Shown here: piece by piece, positions 21,782 to 33,131 of the stretch | How positions within the stretch are numbered: the stretch's first letter is position 1 | How the letters are laid out: each line of letters starts with the position of its first letter | Assembly (NCBI GenBank): GCA_002286855.1 | Contig: NRSV01000014.1 | Coordinates: 467,268-531,267 of the forward strand | DNA: 64,000 nt | Direction of reading: 5' to 3' | From: Bipolaris cookei | Lineage: Eukaryota > Ascomycota > Dothideomycetes > Pleosporales > Pleosporaceae | Made by a program: the position numbers and the translations under genes | Notes under the pieces: generated by a model | What the model saw: the letters and a program-made list of their open reading frames with translations, nothing else | Told to the model about the DNA's origin: nothing | Database searches by the model: none

Positions 21782-24098
21782 ATGGCCCGCTCGCACATTG
21801 CCGTCGCTTTGGGCGCTGCCCTACTTGCCTCTTTAATCATCAGCCAACTGGTCATCAACTTAGGATTCCCTTCGGTCGACTTTTGGCATGCGCGCCTAGA
21901 CCAAACCTACACTGGCGCCCAGCAGGACTCATTCTTCAGTGAGAAACAGGATGACGGCCCCACCGCCCAAGATGCGTCTTCGTACCTCATTGGCGTTGGC
22001 AAAGCAGACATCACTGGGTACAATACGACTGACATTACCTGAGTTTTCCTGTCGCTAACCGCTTGGTAGCCCTGTTGTCGAGCTCAACTTGATGGGCTAT
22101 GCCAACTCATCGCAAAAAGGAACGGGACTGCGCCAGCGCATTTACTCGCGCGCCTTCATTATCGGCAACCCGAGCGTGGCGAGCGAGAGATTTGTGTACC
22201 TCGTCCTTGACACACAGTCTGGAGACACTGCTATCCGTAATGGCATCTTGGACGGTCTCCAGGAAATGGGTTCCGAATATTCCGTTTACGGAAAGAACAA
22301 TGTAGCAGTGACAGGCACCCACAGCCATGCTGGCCCAGGTGCTTGGTTGAACTATCTTCTTCCACAAATCACTAGCCTTGGCTTTGATAAGCAGAGCTAT
22401 CAAGCCATCGTTGACGGAACACTGTTGTCGATCAAGCGAGCACACGAAGGCCTGGCACTGGGAACTGTCAGTGCTGGCAGCGCCAAAATTGCCAATGCGA
22501 ACATCAACCGTAGTCTCTTTGCTTATCTTGCCAACCCACAGGCTGAGCGCGACCGCTATACGGACGATGTAGACAAGACTATGACGCTGCTCAAGTTTAC
22601 GCGAGCCAGCGATGGAAAGAATATTGGTGTCTTGAACTGGTTCCCGACCCATGGTACCAGCTTGCTTGGCAACCAAACACTCATTGCTGGAGACAACAAG
22701 GGTGTCGCCGCATATCTCTTTGAGCAAGATATGGAGGCAAGCGCCGACCAAGCAAATGCCGCCCAGGGCTTTGTCGCAGGCTTTTCACAGGCCAACGTCG
22801 GTGACACAACCCCCAACGTCCTTGGTGCTTACTGCGAAGATGGAACCAACTCACAGTGCAGACTAAACGACAGTACTTGCGGAGGTAAGAGTCAGGACTG
22901 TCATGGTCGTGGTCCATACTATGGCCTCAATGACGGTGGCCACAAGTCTTGCTACGAGATTGGCAAGCGTCAATATCAAGGCGCCAAGGGCATCTACGAC
23001 TCGGCTTCCTTCACAGCCATCTCCGGGAGCATTCGCTCTTTCCACACTTATGTCGACTTCTCCAACTTTACCTTTACGTTGAGCAATGGATCTACAGTCC
23101 GTACATGTCCTGCAGCAATGGGTAATTCATTCGCCGCCGGAACTTCCGATGGACCTGGTGCGTTTGACTTTGTGCAAAACGATCCCGGCGCGCCCTCGAA
23201 TCCCTTCTGGAACGTTGTCGGCAGCGCCATTTCCCCACCAAGCAAAGAGCAAATGGCTTGCCAACACCCAAAGCCCGTCTTACTGAATGTTGGTCAGGCC
23301 ACCGTGCCTTACCTTTGGTCCCCCAACATTGTTGACATCCAGCTACTTCGCGTTGGCCAATTTGTCATTATTGTCTCACCCGGTGAAGCAACCACCATGT
23401 CTGGTCGCCGCTGGCGTGAAGCAGTGCACAATGCTGTTGTCTCAGCGGACGTTGCTTCATCACCCATTGTCGTGCTTGGTGGACCAGGTAATACATACAC
23501 ACACTACATTGCCACCGAGGAAGAATACGGTATCCAGCGCTACGAGGGTGCGTCCACACTTTATGGCCCACACACGCTAAACGCTTTCATCAACTCCACC
23601 TTGACATACCTGCCCTACATTACTGATGGAGCAAAGAGTGCTCCCCCACCAGGCCCTTCGCCTCCAGATCACCGCGACAAGAGCATCTCGCTCATCACCG
23701 GCGTTGTCTACGATGGCGCAGGCATCGGCCGCTCGTTCGGCCAAGTCACAAAAGACGTTGTGTCCAGCTACGCTCGCGGCGCCCTGATCAGCGCCACTTT
23801 TGTCGGCGCCAACCCGCGCAACAACCTCCGTCTCGAAGGCACCTTTGCTTCCGTGGAAAAACAGGCAGCCGATGGTACGTGGACACAGGTCAAGAATGAT
23901 GAAGACTGGGAGTTGGTCTACGAGTGGAAGCGCGTCAATGGCCTGACGGGTACGAGTGACGTTATTATTACATGGGACACGGGTCTGACGGCACCTGCGG
24001 CGGGGACATATCGCATCAAGTATAATGGTGATGCCAAGAAGCTTGGTGGTAGCATTGAAGCGTTTGAGGGCACGAGTGCAGCGTTCAAATTGGTGTAG
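21782..24098 (+). CDS. Neutral ceramidase
   Basis: The exons are 21782..22017 and 22070..24098 (intron 52 nt), giving 754 residues. The N-terminus has a hydrophobic signal or anchor (HIAVALGAALLASLIISQLV). Family blocks follow in order: YLIGVGKADITGPVVE (across the intron), MGYANSSQKGTGLRQRIYSRAF, VTGTHSHAGPGAW (zinc-site His), NWFPTHGTSL, NVGDTTPNVLGAYCEDG, QSCHGRGP-like SQDCHGRGPYYG, and a C-terminal Ig-like part (TFVGANPRNNLRLEGTF). Neutral ceramidases split ceramide into sphingosine and a fatty acid at membranes or outside the cell. The residue that is the nucleophilic Ser in animal enzymes (GDxSPN) is Thr here, at about residue 326. The gene is divergent from SPF27. Confidence 0.92.
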
Positions 24099-24471
24099 TA
24101 GAGGAGATTATCTGATATCCACTTTTGTTATGATTAAATGGAGTTAAACGTTCAAATTCATGGTTTCTTGAAATAAAAAATGTCCAGTTTTATGCATAAA
24201 GTGTGGTTATCCGAAGTCAGTTTTACATTAACTATGTACTTGCACAAGCTGTTCTAATCAATGCGCATTTCATTATCTCTCTTTTTTTAGTTCTCTTAAT
24301 TGAACAAATTACTCTCTTTCTTTCTCTGCGAAAAGATACTTCCAGCACAAAAGAAAAGATTGAAGATATTAACAAAAAAACACACACATTCCGTCCTTTC
24401 CCGAAAAGAAACTTCGTGGGTATAAAACTCCATCCATCACCCGATGAAACAACTACCAAGTCGTTGTACTT
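24099..24471. other. Convergent AT-rich 3' gap
   Basis: 3' flanks of ceramidase and the channel gene, very AT-rich with T and A runs. No gene. Confidence 0.5.
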
Positions 24472-27178
24472 CTAGTACATGACGCGCTCGTCAAATACGG
24501 GTGCCTCGCGCGCCTGACCATCGTCTACACCGTGCCAGTACACCTTTCCCTTTTCATTAAATGTAGCCTGCTCGTCTGTAATAATGAGGTCGGGTACGAC
24601 CTTCTGCGTATCTTGGATCTCGCGGGTACTGATGCCCATGTCGTCCTTGACGATCCAGATGACGGGCGTAGGGCTCGTGATGGAAGGGTTGAAGAAGGCA
24701 CGTTTCTGGATTTCGACGGGGAGCGGGTCCTGTGGAGTATGGTAGAATTGGTCGAGGGAGGCGGAGAGGGCGTGCAAGGAGTGCTTCTCTGGGTTGAGGA
24801 TCTTGCGCAGAAACACGGGCATGTGCGTGGGCTTGGGTGCGTAGCCGGGGGTTGTCGCAGTAGTGTGGGCCTTTTCGCCGTTTTGGGTGAGGAGACCGTC
24901 TTCTTCGTGGCGCATGCCGCCGTGGGTCGGAGGGATGTCAGCATAGGCAAGGCGTGCTTCTTCGTGCTTGAGGGCGGTCTTGAGCGTGAATTGGAAGATG
25001 AGGGTGAGCAGCAGGCAGATGCACATTATCGCGAGCGGACCGGCAGCTTGGACATTGTTGCCCGTGGCGATGGCGAAGAGGCCAATAAGGCATATTTCCG
25101 AAAGGTAGACACCAGTCATAAGCTGGCGAAGAGCTTTCTGGTACGCATCGCCCTTGGTGTCGAGGTTTGTCTCGTATACATACAGGAAGTTGTACCTGAA
25201 CGCAATGTAGACAAGAGTGAATCCAACCGTGGCGAAACCAAGGATAAGAGGCGCAATGCCGGAATACGTAATAGCAATAACCCCCAAGTTGATCCACTTG
25301 GGGAACTCAGAGCCCCATGATGGGGCGGAGAGCTTGGTAAGGTTCTGGAAGATCTTACGAGGCGTCTTTCCAGGAAGGACACGTCCAAGGAGAACGACGA
25401 CGACGAAACCACCAATGTTGAGCAGGGTACCAGCAGCCGAGGAAAGACCTAAAAGAATGAAGTAGCTAATGTAGAAGTTGGAGGCCTTTGGCAGATTGGT
25501 GGAGAGAAGCGTCAGGACGCTACCAGGGTTGTTGAGCACATCGTTGATAACGGAAGTGACGGCACCGGACAAAGTGGCGACAAGGAAGACCTGCACAACC
25601 TGGAAGGCAAAATACCAGTTCTGGGTCTTGAGCTCAATCTGGCTGTAGGTGACATAACCAGCCAGTTTAGCCATGACACGGCAAATGATAGGAACGAGGG
25701 ACATGAGGACAGCAAGGAGAACTGCGGGCAATAAACCGGTAATTACACCGAGAATAACCTTGGGGATGTCCAGAATCCATTCAAGCCAAGAGAAGCGCTC
25801 GGCGAGGTAGTTGATGTTGGAAATAAGACCGACGAAAGCGACTGCATGTGGTTAACGAGGGGCAACGAACATGTCTTGATATTGCACATACCAGGAATTG
25901 CCCAAAAGATAATCATGACAGAAATGAAAGCGGTAGCAAGAGCCCATCGAACATAATGCTCGGCAGGCTTGATGCGCAAGTTGCCCCACACAACTTCCTG
26001 AGGCATGACGCCGAGTTGCCGTGCCTGAAGGCTCTTGTTGGGCCTGGTCTTCCTTGATTGCATCATCTGCCAGGCATCCTGTGCGAGTCTCTGAGTTTCG
26101 AATTCGATGAAAACAGCTCCAACAAGGTCGCCCTCACCGTTCCAGTGCTTGTCCTGCTCGGCGGTGATCTTTGGAATGAGCTCAGCGAGATGAGACCGGC
26201 CGTATTCGATAGTGTCGACCTTCTTGCCAATCAAAAACTTGAGCTTGTGGGTTGGTCGCTTCTTGGGGTCAATCCATTTGGTGCCGTCGCTCACGTTCTC
26301 GGCAACAAAGTGCTTCTTGCCCTTCTCAGCCTTGAGTCTGTTCTGGTTGGCATTGGTCAGTAGCTCCACCTCGGCGTTTTCCAGCTTGGTGGCAGTGTCG
26401 TCACGGTCTTCGACCAGCTCATCCAGCTCCTTGGTGTTAGAGGCAACCCAGGCGTGCTTGACGCCAGGAAACATTTCGAACAAGGCCGACTGCGAAAGCG
26501 TCTTGGGCACATTGGTGAAGAGGATAGTACGCGAAGACAAGCGACTGGCTCCCCACGGTGAGCGACGGTATGCTTGACGTAGGTTGACGACAAAGAAAGA
26601 CTCGCGGCCAATGACGATCAGGATCAAACCAAGGAAAATAAAGGAGACGCCGGCGTGGGCGTAGTAACGGTTGACATTGGTACCCTTGGGGTCAATGTTA
26701 CTCATGGAGAGAAGGTCCAGCTGCTCCTGGCCCGCACCACCAGTGGCGTTGACGGGAAATAAGACAGGCCATGTGATTAGACACCCGAGGAAACTGGTGA
26801 CGATAAGGACCTTGAAGAAGCGAACGAAGAGATAGCCGTCAATGGACTGGTGGTCGAGGATGTATTCATCCTTGAGATTCTTGAAATCTTTGAGCCAGCC
26901 GAATAAGCCGGGGCTGGGGGCTGGCGTCTGGCGCTGCTTGCCCAGATGGTTGAGGTACGTCCTGGGCGCATAGACCCTACGGAAATATTTGCGGGCAACG
27001 AAGAAAGCAGCGGTAAAGGCAAAGGCGATAATGGCCGCGGGGATCAGTGTCGACACGAAGCTGGACACGGAGCTGTTGGACTCTTCTTTAGCCTTGCCGA
27101 TTTCACCACCCTATTTGGTACAATTAACGCGCTGCGTAGTGATTGGAGTCATGGCGGCAAACTCACGGTGGATGACAT
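24472..27178 (-). CDS. CSC1/TMEM63 (OSCA) family calcium-permeable channel
   Basis: The three exons are complement(27167..27178), complement(25892..27110) and complement(24472..25841), giving 2601 nt and 866 residues. Exon 1 is only 12 nt (MSST). Its donor is GTGAGT and the acceptor AAATAG. Intron 2 is 50 nt (GTATGT...CATGCAG). After a short N-terminal tail comes one TM helix (LIPAAIIAFAFTAAFFVA), then the late-exocytosis and cytosolic PHM7 regions (SRTILFTNVPKTLSQSALFEMFPG; GAVFIEFETQRLAQDAWQ), then the RSN1 7TM core from VRWALATAFISVMIIFWAIP. The C-terminal tail is hydrophilic. The family comprises osmo- or mechanosensitive cation channels and Rsn1/Phm7-like proteins of fungal membranes. 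The nearest subgroup looks like RSN1. Confidence 0.9.
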
Positions 27179-28929
27179 TGTGGGCGATGCGACAATGGCA
27201 CGCGCCCTCGAGGTTGGAGGGAGATGCACAAGAGTAAGATGTGCGGTGGAGAAACGAATGTACTATGTAGTATTGAGCCGTATCTATGTCGGAGGAGGGT
27301 TCCCCTGCACGGGATACAAATAAACAGGATTGGCAAACGCGCCTAGTGTGACGTCGTGGCCCTTGCGGCCACTACAGCTATCGGTCCTATAGTGCGACAA
27401 GCCTGAGCGCCAACCGCTCAGCTTCTGCTCGTTGCTGCCCCTCTCCCAGCCATCTGGACCCTGAGAGAGCTCTCTATGCCGCCGTTCTCAGCCTCGATTG
27501 ACGACTGCTTTCATCTGCTACCCTGTCACCCTGTCGCCATGGATGCATCTGGGGCAACGCGACGACAGGGGTGGGGGTGGGCTGTGCAGAGCTGCTTGCA
27601 ATCGACGCCAGATTTGTCTTTTCTTCTTCGTACTGATTCACCGCTGTGATGCGCGACCAGGGCACAAGGGAATTACCGAAGCGGCGCAAATGCAGAACGG
27701 TAATTCATGACGTGACCCATCAGATCCAGTCGACGGGATATTGCCAAGCGAAAGCGATGCGGGCGATCGCATTGAAAGTGGTGCAAATGTTACGTCAATC
27801 TGCCCGCAATCGCAGCACAAAGCGAGGCTGGGCGAACGGGTAGGCTAGCACGGGGACATGGAAAAACACAAATCTTTCCTGTGTGCTGTCGACTGCGAGA
27901 CCGCCACTATGCTCCTTCACCACATCCCTTTCCCAATGGACGTCTGGATCCAGCCAGATTGACACGCAGCGCCCACTGCGGGCGGGTAGCACTGCAATGT
28001 CCCACACCCCCCTTGCCAAAAATCGACAATCTAGATCGCCCGCCACGACGCCGTCTGACATCTTTCACATTTTAAATTTCAGATGCATTCGATCCCTCCA
28101 CCAGTCACATCAAGCAGTCATGCTACTGCATCTGTAATAGTGTTTCGAGATGGAGGTGTCATTTAGAGTTTGAACTTTTCAGCTCGTGACCCCTTGTTCA
28201 CACACGCAGGTCGTCGTGGCGCAGGCTATGTGGCACATGCAGCCTCTTATTGTATTCGCACAGCCACATGTTTGTTAAGCATTCTCCGCGGCAAATGGAG
28301 CAACGTTGACCATTTCCTTGCTAGAACGGCATCACAAGACCCGAACTCTACATTGGAAAATTGCCTCCTTCAGCTACACCTGTGAGGTATTTCAATATCC
28401 ACGCTATACTGACTAGGCTCCACCTTCACCGCAATTGCTCCAGTCACCTAGCTACCAACTATGCACTAACGAAACTGATTACACCCTATGCTATCTCTGG
28501 TTAGTATTTAACGCGCGTAGGTTGTCGATACTGATTGGCCAGTCTGAACGCATATAGAAGGACACACACAGTATCTTCAGCTCCTTGGATCCATCTCCTG
28601 GTTCGCGGATAACCGATAATGCTTTGGATCGAGAAAATTAAGTCCGGTCATAATGCATAGCTACGCCTGAAATATATCCGCCCCATTTCAAAACTCGAAA
28701 ACATGTTTCGCTGACATTATGTGCCGTGGGTCACTTACAGCAATATGCTTCTTGACCGAATCCAACACAATACAATCATTCACAAGACGTTAACAAAGAC
28801 GGGGAGAGCAGACATCAAAAATCATTACGAGAATGAGAATTACAGTTGCGTTCAGTCCGGTTTATCTGTATAAACAACCTTCCACCCTTCCTACCAAATA
28901 TAATCAATCTTAAACCCCGTCCTACTCTG
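27179..28929. other. Intergenic, no supported gene
   Basis: Promoter of the channel gene, then about 1.5 kb with only short frames. Composition becomes AT-rich from about 28.4 kb. Confidence 0.4.
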
Positions 28930-29400
28930 AATCGTAACATTCGTAAAAACTCTATCAAATCGGCTTCATATCATACATCGTAACATTATTCAAACAATCT
29001 GTCACCCCCGTACTTGTCGTCGGACTAACATGCGTAAACTACACCATCGTGAAGTTATTCAGCTACCCTTCCCAATTATCAGGTGTATAATCATCGATAA
29101 CCCATTTTGCATTGGAGCCCTCCAACAGCTCACAGCGAGCGGGAATCGTCGAATCCTTGCGGACCTATTTGCCAGTATTGACGTTGGTAATGACGACGGA
29201 CCTGTTGGAGGGCGGCACAACGAGGATATCGACTTTGATAATGTCGCCTCGCTACGCAACGAATCCTCCGAATACAATAGAGTCTTCGGGGTACCAGGTA
29301 CACCACACACTCGTGCCTATGCCGTTGAAGTGTAGGTAGCCCTAGTCTATGTCGTCTTGGAGTACGGACCCAGAAAATCGCATCCCAAATCTAAGTATAA
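28930..29400 (-). pseudogene. Decayed eqolisin (peptidase family G1/A4) gene
   Basis: One minus-strand frame, read through several in-frame TAG codons, keeps the eqolisin C-terminal half. In order: GSVLQDDID (like the AILQTGVD segment), SVWCTWYPEDSIVFGGF (like AWYEWYPDYAYDFSG), RGDIIKVDILVV, VITNVNTGK, CELLEGSNAKWVIDDY (like ENAEWIVEDFE), FTHVSPTTSTGVTDC and VTMYDMKPI before TGA TAG. TAG codons lie at about 29346, 29251, 29168, 29061 and 29040. Intact members are secreted acid proteases with a catalytic Gln and Glu. The Glu expected in the EWIVEDFE-like block is replaced (KWVIDDY). The N-terminal half is not recognisable. Stops of the form CAG to TAG fit RIP-type mutation. Confidence 0.65.
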
Positions 29401-30700
29401 ACGGCATGCCATGTTTCCCAGTAAACGTCGTTTGTCCATCAACAATTACTTTCGCCTTTCTCGGTGGTTGCCTGGTGTTCATCTTGCCAACTTGTGAGCC
29501 GCGGGAAACGTTGTGCTGGAATGAAGAGCCCTACAATAGGCTGACAAGAGCTAAAATGCTTCTTTTTGTATCTTTGTTCTTAGCTATCTAAAGTATCCTG
29601 GGATGCATATAGTTCTGGAAGTTTTCTCAAATACTGTCCTGCCACAAGTAGTGCTGCAAATGTGAGGAGCATTGGGGGATCTAGTTCCTTTGAGGAATCG
29701 AAAGAAGATAAGCTTTCATCTTCGATAAAGGGCTTGGATATCCTGTCGTTGGATAGCATCGATTGATTTCGGTCTTGAACCCACCTAGAGCCAGGCATTA
29801 CGGAGATAAATCCCCAGTACCAAAAGCCTGTCACTACTTGTTAGCGATCATGCTCACTTGAGTCTCGTGACATGTGGGAACCTTTGATACTTGTAAGGAT
29901 CAGCCTGCACATAACTGAGTGCCAGGTCAACGATTCCGATGAGGTTTCTTACGCGACACGTCTTTGATAATTTGTGTCTATGTTTGGCACTGCAAACGGC
30001 ATTTTTTCCCCTACCGTTCATGATTCGGTCATCTCTTCATTTAACAACACAATTTCGCGCGCCTCAGCGCAGCTGAGAAATACATGTTTTCGGTTCCAGA
30101 GATAACGTCTGAAATGCGCATTTGCGACTAGGAGTCACTATATATTCTAACAGTCAGCCTTTGTTGCAATGGCAAAAGGGATGCCGTTAAGAGAATCGTA
30201 GCGCGCATTCTACTCACCTTCCATAAATACTCAGTCGGAAACAATCAGATCAAGCGATCTGAGAGAACAAGTTTTATTTTATTGATTGTTGAACAGCAAA
30301 AGGTTCTAGCAAACCTGCTGATCCGGATTTTGTACAGATTTGATAGAGCATTTAACTAGTTTTGCTGAAGGCACGTGACTATAATTCTAGCCCTTCACGT
30401 CACTTTCTCCCTTATCTACTGCGTATTGAAACATATCTACTAAAAACCAACTAGCTGGTTAGAGCATGCCGAGAGATACAGTGCATTGCCCTCAGATAGA
30501 AAACGGAGGGGCTGTTCCGTAACACACTCTCTAAGTTCCGTAACAGAAAGCTTCATCAACCCTCACTAAAAAGTCCCCCCACGAATTTTGACATGACGAT
30601 ATTAAGAAATGAAGAAGACGAGTTGGAACCGTTACTTAGAGGGCACTAGTACCTATAAGGCTAGGCTATCAGAGTAAGTAGGTATATGTGGCAAGCGATG

Positions 30701-30717
30701 TTATTATTATTATTATT
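30701..30717. repeat. (TTA/ATT)n microsatellite
   Basis: About five and a half ATT units in the AT-rich region. Confidence 0.8.
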
Positions 30718-31068
30718 CCATTAGAGTCTATATGAAGCTCAGAGCTATGTAAGACTTTGGCCGTAGGCCATTCTATCTTGTTATATACATGTGGGGGTTT
30801 CTTTTTCTTTGTGTAGTATTACTGTAGTGCTTCGGCTTTTGTCTGTTTGCGGCTATGCCCCTAGCAGACGCCTGGTGCTAAAAAGCAGTTTGGTGAACAG
30901 GAAGAGATATTTTAGTAAGTGATAGTGATGGAGCAAATAGTATTGATATTCATGAAAAGCATGCTTAACGAGCACTTTGTTGAATTATCAAAACTCTTCT
31001 TCTCTAATGCCTAATACTAGCAGCTCGCACTACAACCTTCTCTTTTTTTTTGAGAAACATCAATCTCA

Positions 31069-31082
31069 CCCCCCCCCCCCCC
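31069..31082. repeat. Poly-C tract (14 C)
   Basis: A pure run of 14 cytosines in otherwise AT-rich DNA. The length may be affected by sequencing. Confidence 0.85.
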
Positions 31083-32165
31083 GGACAAGAACCAAATTCA
31101 AAATCATCCAATTTATCAAGCAATAGACATCTACCACTTGGCGAACAGTCACTGAATCCCACCGCATCTTGACCAAACAAGGTCAATACCGTCTAAACAA
31201 CATCACAACCAGTAGCTACCACATGGGTATCCGTGCTGGCAGGCACAACAGACCAGAGAGCCAAGCACGAATTAAGCGTCTGCACGGAATAGCCAAGCAA
31301 TGAAAGAATCCAAGAAAAACGAGGGTAAGACCGGGGATGATATACATCACCTCACCTCATCCACATACACAGTAACAGTCATAAGTCCCATCGACTCTCA
31401 AACTCCAACTGTCGCGCAGCCGTTACGAACATCAAGAACACAGAAAAAAAAACTAAAGAGTAGAATTCGCGTAACTCTTCCTTTCTCCTCTCCCAAGATA
31501 GGTATACAGGCACCCTACACTACATTGTGCACAAGAGAATAGGACATAGCAATACCACATCAAGCGTTTATTCTATCAACGATAACTATAAAATATAGGG
31601 TGGGTTTATTTATGCCATCACATTTGTACCAGTTGTGTCAGCAAGCAGAGCATACCGTGATGACGTGAGATGCAGGGACGGAAAGAGAAATATTGATGGA
31701 CAACATGAATACGCCTCACGTTTCATCGTGTCAAGTCGAGAGAGTATGAGGATACGAGCGTATGTTCTTGAAGACGAAGTCATGAGTGTATCGGTTCATT
31801 CCATCCATTCCACCATACGCAGCGCGATTTATACGAACACCCACTTTTGCATAGAAATAACAATAGCATAATATTCACATTCACAGTAAGAGAACAATAC
31901 AAGCGAAGAAGAAGTCAAGACAACTGATATCCATTCGTCATGAGGGATAAGTATATATATACATATTTCCAAAAAAGGGGAACAGCCGATCTAGCAGCTA
32001 ACTGAAAAAAATAGTTCAACAAGAAAGTTATGAGGGGACGTTCATATCTAGAGAACCAAAGATCATTCTCGAGAACCAACAAACGGACGTTCCAAACACC
32101 ATTTTTGTTGCAATGCTCAGGCCGTTAAGATGACCATGCAAACATGCGCAAAAAAAGACAACCGC

Positions 32166-33131
32166 TTAGTTGAAAGCGCGGGCGTGGCGGCGAGCCTTGG
32201 AGGAAGCGGAGCCAGCGGTGGTCTGGAGCCACTGGATGAACTGGTTGATGGTGAAGGTCTTAGGGAGAGCGGCACCGTTGCCAGTTGAAGGGGTGGTGTT
32301 CTCAGCAGGCTTGGAGGAGGTAGCGGGCTGAGCGGCCTCGACGGGAGATGGCTCGGGGGTGGAAGGAGCGGAGCCGTTGGAAGGAGTGGAAGGAGTGGTG
32401 GAAGGAGTGGTGGTAGAAGGAGCGCTGCCGGAAGAGGCACCGTCCCAAACCTGGGGACCAGGAACAGTGTACGAGGTGAAGGCGTTGTAGATGTCGAACT
32501 TGACACCAGGGTCGGTGGCCTTGTAAGCCTTGGTCATGTCGACGCCAGAGGCAGGGAGGGAGGCAGATCCGCTGCCAGTGATGGTGATCTGACCGCATCC
32601 GTTGTAGAACTGGGCCTTGCCGATGGCGCTAGCCTCGTGGAGGCCAATAAGCTCGGGGCGGATCCAGTACTTGCCAGGCTTCAGGTTGGGAAGCTTGATC
32701 GAGATCAAACCCTTGTTGTTGTAGAACCTCTCAACACCGAACTTGCCATCCTTGTAACCATCCTCCCAGACCTTGGTCCAGACGTTGCCGATACCGTTGG
32801 TGGAGGCCTCAGCCATGTAGACCATGACGGGACCCTTGTGAGAGAGAGCAATGGGCTCGTCCTTGTCGTTGGGGTTGGGGCCCTCGTTGTGGTGCCACTG
32901 CATGCCGATGGTGGAGCCAGCAGCAACCTCGACCTGGTCAGCGGTGGGCTTACCACCGTTGCAAATCATGGCAGTGGAGGTGACATCGAGGATGGGGTTG
33001 TTGCCATTGGATGGCTTCTGAACAGCAAAGCCCTGGCCCATGTTCTTATCGCCAACGACAAAGCTCTGGAAAGTAGCGTGCGAGGCAGCGAGGTTGGCAA
33101 TAGCCAGGATGACAGCAGTCTTAGCGAACAT
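32166..33131 (-). CDS. AA9 lytic polysaccharide monooxygenase
   Basis: A 321-residue single-exon protein. The signal peptide MFAKTAVILAIANLAAS is followed directly by HATFQSFVVGDK, so cleavage exposes the N-terminal His of the copper brace. The second copper His is in GMQWHHNEGPN, and the axial Tyr with its Gln is in GKAQFYNGCGQITI. YWIRPELIGLH is also typical of AA9. Known members cleave cellulose or related glucans oxidatively outside the cell. After the catalytic domain comes a Ser/Thr/Pro-rich linker (about residues 230-285), then a short amphipathic tail (TFTINQFIQWLQTTAG) with basic KARRHARAFN. There is no CBM1. Codons are strongly C/G-ending, as in highly expressed fungal genes. Confidence 0.93.
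   Translation of the reverse strand: MFAKTAVILAIANLAASHATFQSFVVGDKNMGQGFAVQKPSNGNNPILDVTSTAMICNGGKPTADQVEVAAGSTIGMQWHHNEGPNPNDKDEPIALSHKGPVMVYMAEASTNGIGNVWTKVWEDGYKDGKFGVERFYNNKGLISIKLPNLKPGKYWIRPELIGLHEASAIGKAQFYNGCGQITITGSGSASLPASGVDMTKAYKATDPGVKFDIYNAFTSYTVPGPQVWDGASSGSAPSTTTPSTTPSTPSNGSAPSTPEPSPVEAAQPATSSKPAENTTPSTGNGAALPKTFTINQFIQWLQTTAGSASSKARRHARAFN

Larger units (their letters stand above)
29401..32165. other. Gene-poor AT-rich region
   Basis: 2.8 kb between the eqolisin relic and the 3' end of the AA9 gene. It shows only short frames and simple repeats: (ATT)n at 30701 and C14 at 31069. TTCCGTAACA occurs twice at about 30512-30546, possibly an edge of a decayed mobile element. Nothing coding is supported. 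Confidence 0.4.

Noticed and set aside
29580..29834. 84-codon minus frame with a hydrophobic stretch
   Set aside because: No homology recognised and it lies in decayed DNA next to the eqolisin relic. It is not enough to call a gene.
30505..30900. Possible solo LTR (TTCCGTAACA repeated twice)
   Set aside because: The two copies are 33 bp apart, and no paired TG...CA ends or target duplication could be found.
32117..32506. 129-codon minus frame full of Pro and Leu
   Set aside because: An alternative frame of the AA9 linker. The copper-site residues and signal peptide are in the other frame.
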